Source: JAHIVB01 sp964574705
GTDB lineage: Bacteria; Bacillota_I; Bacilli_A; Izemoplasmatales; Hujiaoplasmataceae
NCBI GenBank assembly: GCA_964574705.1
Contig: CAZNOO010000043.1
Location: 1 to 6,287 of the forward strand
Length of the DNA stretch: 6,287 nucleotides
Direction: 5' to 3'
The notes beneath the pieces are model-generated. The model did not search any database. It had not been told where the DNA came from and saw only the letters and a program-made list of their open reading frames with translations. Made by a program: the position numbers and the translations under genes. Positions 4,961 to 6,287 of the stretch are shown here, piece after piece (within the stretch, counting starts at the first letter, position 1; every line of letters starts with the position of its first letter).

Positions 4961-6199
4961 TTAATCATTGTTTTGAATAAAGGTAATCTCAAGGGACTCG
5001 TCGAAAACTTTCAATTCTCGGATTCTATTCCTAGCGATGTGCTGATCGTATTGCACCATCTGAAGTGCTTCTGTAATATATCGAAACAGATCTTGTTCTT
5101 TGATTGTTCTATTCAGTCGGCAATTTTCCTTGTTGCTCTCAACATGGCTGGCGCATCTCCAGGCATAATAGTTTCCACTAACTCTGCGTTCGAGTATTCT
5201 TCGAAACGAACTTCCGCATTCCGAACAAAGCATGACATTCGTCAGATAGTTCTTGGTTTGTTTCCTCCCAACAGACATATTACCGATTGAATGAATCGGG
5301 GCCCTGGCTTTTAGAAGTTCTTGGACCTGTTGGAATTTTTCTTTGCTGATGATGGCGGGATGATGGTTTTCAACCAAATACTGACGTTTTTGCTGCTGAT
5401 CGATAGCTTCTCGTTTGCTATAAATATCCTTTTTGTAACTCTTTGGCATTAACATATCTCCGGTATAGGTTCGGTTTTTCAATATATAGAGAATGGTCGA
5501 CTTACTCCATTTCTTCTTTCCCGAAACCGTAGATGCTTCCATATCCTCCAACTCAGAACAAATCTGCTCAAAACTGGTATTCATCAAATACCGCTCAAAG
5601 ATGTAGCCGATAATCTTTGCGGAATGCTCATGAATGGCAAATTCGTCTTGCTCATTTAAGTAGTAACCTAAAATACGATGACTCATGTTCGGTTGTACTC
5701 CTATCTTGTACCGGGATTCTAGTCCCCAGCAAATGTTTTGACTCAAATTACGGATTTCTTGCGCATGCATTGCCAAGAAAATACTCAGAACAAATTCATC
5801 GTTTTCACCCAGAGATACAAAGACGTCTGGAATCTCAAAATTGATCATCGTTCCTTGACTTCGGAGAAACCGGATGGCCGTCAACCCATCCAGGACATTG
5901 CGTGAAAACCTGCTAAGTGACTTGATGAGAATCAAATCCAATTGGTGATCTTTGGACATTTGGAGCAAATGGCTTAGACTGGTCTGCTTGTTCATGTGCA
6001 AACCACTGGTCCGATCAAAAAACATGCCTACATTCACCCAATTTGGATATCTTTTTATTATCATTTCATAATATTCAATTTGATTTTTTAAACTGAAACT
6101 TTGCGTATCCAATTGTGAGGATACTCTTGCATACCCCGCAACTCGTAAGGGCTCAAACCAATAGTCTTCAAGCTGTTTTCTTCGATAATATTCCACCAT
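4961..6199 (-). CDS. Large serine recombinase (site-specific integrase/resolvase)
   Basis: This protein of 412 residues cuts and rejoins DNA at attachment sites through a phosphoserine link. GYARVSS near the N-terminus holds the catalytic Ser27, and KSLSRFSRN supplies the two conserved arginines of the resolvase domain. A Recombinase-type DNA-binding domain follows (ILKNRTYTGDML and neighbours). Then comes a zinc ribbon with Cys325, Cys328, Cys349 and Cys360 (CSEC ... RCAS ... NC). Only about 50 residues follow the ribbon, so the protein is shorter than most large serine recombinases and seems to lack a long coiled coil. The GTG at 6265 is rejected as a start because it lies inside a terminator hairpin. 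ATG 6199 (or GTG 6196) has no clear Shine-Dalgarno. It may mobilise or invert nearby DNA; its target sites are not identified. Confidence 0.9.
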   Translation of the reverse strand: MVEYYRRKQLEDYWFEPLRVAGYARVSSQLDTQSFSLKNQIEYYEMIIKRYPNWVNVGMFFDRTSGLHMNKQTSLSHLLQMSKDHQLDLILIKSLSRFSRNVLDGLTAIRFLRSQGTMINFEIPDVFVSLGENDEFVLSIFLAMHAQEIRNLSQNICWGLESRYKIGVQPNMSHRILGYYLNEQDEFAIHEHSAKIIGYIFERYLMNTSFEQICSELEDMEASTVSGKKKWSKSTILYILKNRTYTGDMLMPKSYKKDIYSKREAIDQQQKRQYLVENHHPAIISKEKFQQVQELLKARAPIHSIGNMSVGRKQTKNYLTNVMLCSECGSSFRRILERRVSGNYYAWRCASHVESNKENCRLNRTIKEQDLFRYITEALQMVQYDQHIARNRIRELKVFDESLEITFIQNND

Positions 6200-6211
6200 T
6201 ATATTATACCA
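6196..6211 (-). promoter_or_regulatory. Possible extended -10 promoter of the recombinase
   Basis: TGGTATAAT on the minus strand (TATAAT at 6208-6203) is an extended -10 motif lying three bases before ATG 6199. The expected start point is near G6196, the first base of the second codon (GTG). If real, the message would be leaderless with a GTG start. There is no convincing -35, and the AT-richness makes chance occurrence possible. Confidence 0.35.
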
Positions 6212-6230
6212 TATGATGTCACCAAAAATG

Positions 6231-6273
6231 AAAAAGAACCTGTAGTAAATGTCAATGACATCCACTCAGGTTC
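6231..6273 (-). terminator. Strong intrinsic terminator of a gene beyond the window
   Basis: Read on the minus strand, GAACCTG (6273-6267) pairs with CAGGTTC (6242-6236), and the stem continues inward to ATGTC/GACAT around an ATT loop (6256-6254). The total is 17 pairs with two wobbles and one bulged A (6243). TTTTT (6235-6231) follows directly. It would end a minus-strand transcript entering from the right and separates that gene from the recombinase. Confidence 0.8.
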
Positions 6274-6287
6274 GTTCAATAACCATG

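Noticed and set aside
4796..5290. 164-aa plus-strand frame over the recombinase 3' end
   Set aside because: It is antisense to the recombinase zinc-ribbon region and its translation has no domain character.
5617..5844. 75-aa plus-strand frame inside the recombinase
   Set aside because: It is antisense shadow of a well-supported catalytic gene.
6200..6265. N-terminal extension of the recombinase to GTG 6265
   Set aside because: The GTG lies within a strong terminator hairpin whose T-run falls inside the extension, and the added residues (IYYRFFFIFG) are not typical of the family.

Overview
The window is AT-rich. Its genes have GGAG/AGGAG-type ribosome binding sites and encode a BcrA-type ABC exporter, a Firmicutes-style large serine recombinase and an IS66-type fragment. 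This suggests the accessory genome of a low-GC Gram-positive bacterium (Bacillota). The genus cannot be read from the sequence.

Layout from left to right. Positions 1-414 are a graveyard of fragments: two tandem 20-nt repeats resembling an IS21-type end, the C-terminal remnant of a probable GNAT acetyltransferase (minus strand), and a short repeat present three times. Positions 415-4115 hold one tightly packed minus-strand operon. In transcription order it encodes a small Sec-secreted protein (158 aa), two integral membrane proteins that look like ABC-2-type permeases (308 and 225 aa), their ATPase (221 aa), and a membrane-anchored extracytoplasmic protein (up to 314 aa). Genes two to five overlap or nearly touch. 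Positions 4128-4474 are non-coding and contain the likely operon promoter and several palindromes. Positions 4512-4738 hold an IS66-like remnant on the plus strand with a truncated tnpA. Positions 4771-4846 are a second, shorter copy of the repeat block at 178-319. Positions 4961-6199 encode a large serine recombinase (minus strand), insulated by a strong intrinsic terminator at 6231-6273 that belongs to a gene outside the window.

How the genes may work together: the ATPase has features typical of the BcrA/LanF self-protection exporters (Glu at the Q-loop position, STGMKQ signature). The first gene product carries its own Sec signal peptide, so it probably does not need the ABC transporter for export. 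A reasonable inference is a secreted antagonistic or signalling protein with a dedicated ABC immunity or extrusion module and a membrane-anchored accessory protein. The secreted protein and the 314-aa protein match no family I recognise.

The most unusual structure is a perfect 16-bp inverted repeat that brackets the secreted-protein gene. One arm starts at the predicted transcription start and the other lies just ahead of the permease ribosome binding site. A serine recombinase gene lies about 0.8 kb upstream of the secreted-protein gene. The repeat could be an invertible cassette or a long-range mRNA stem; neither is shown.
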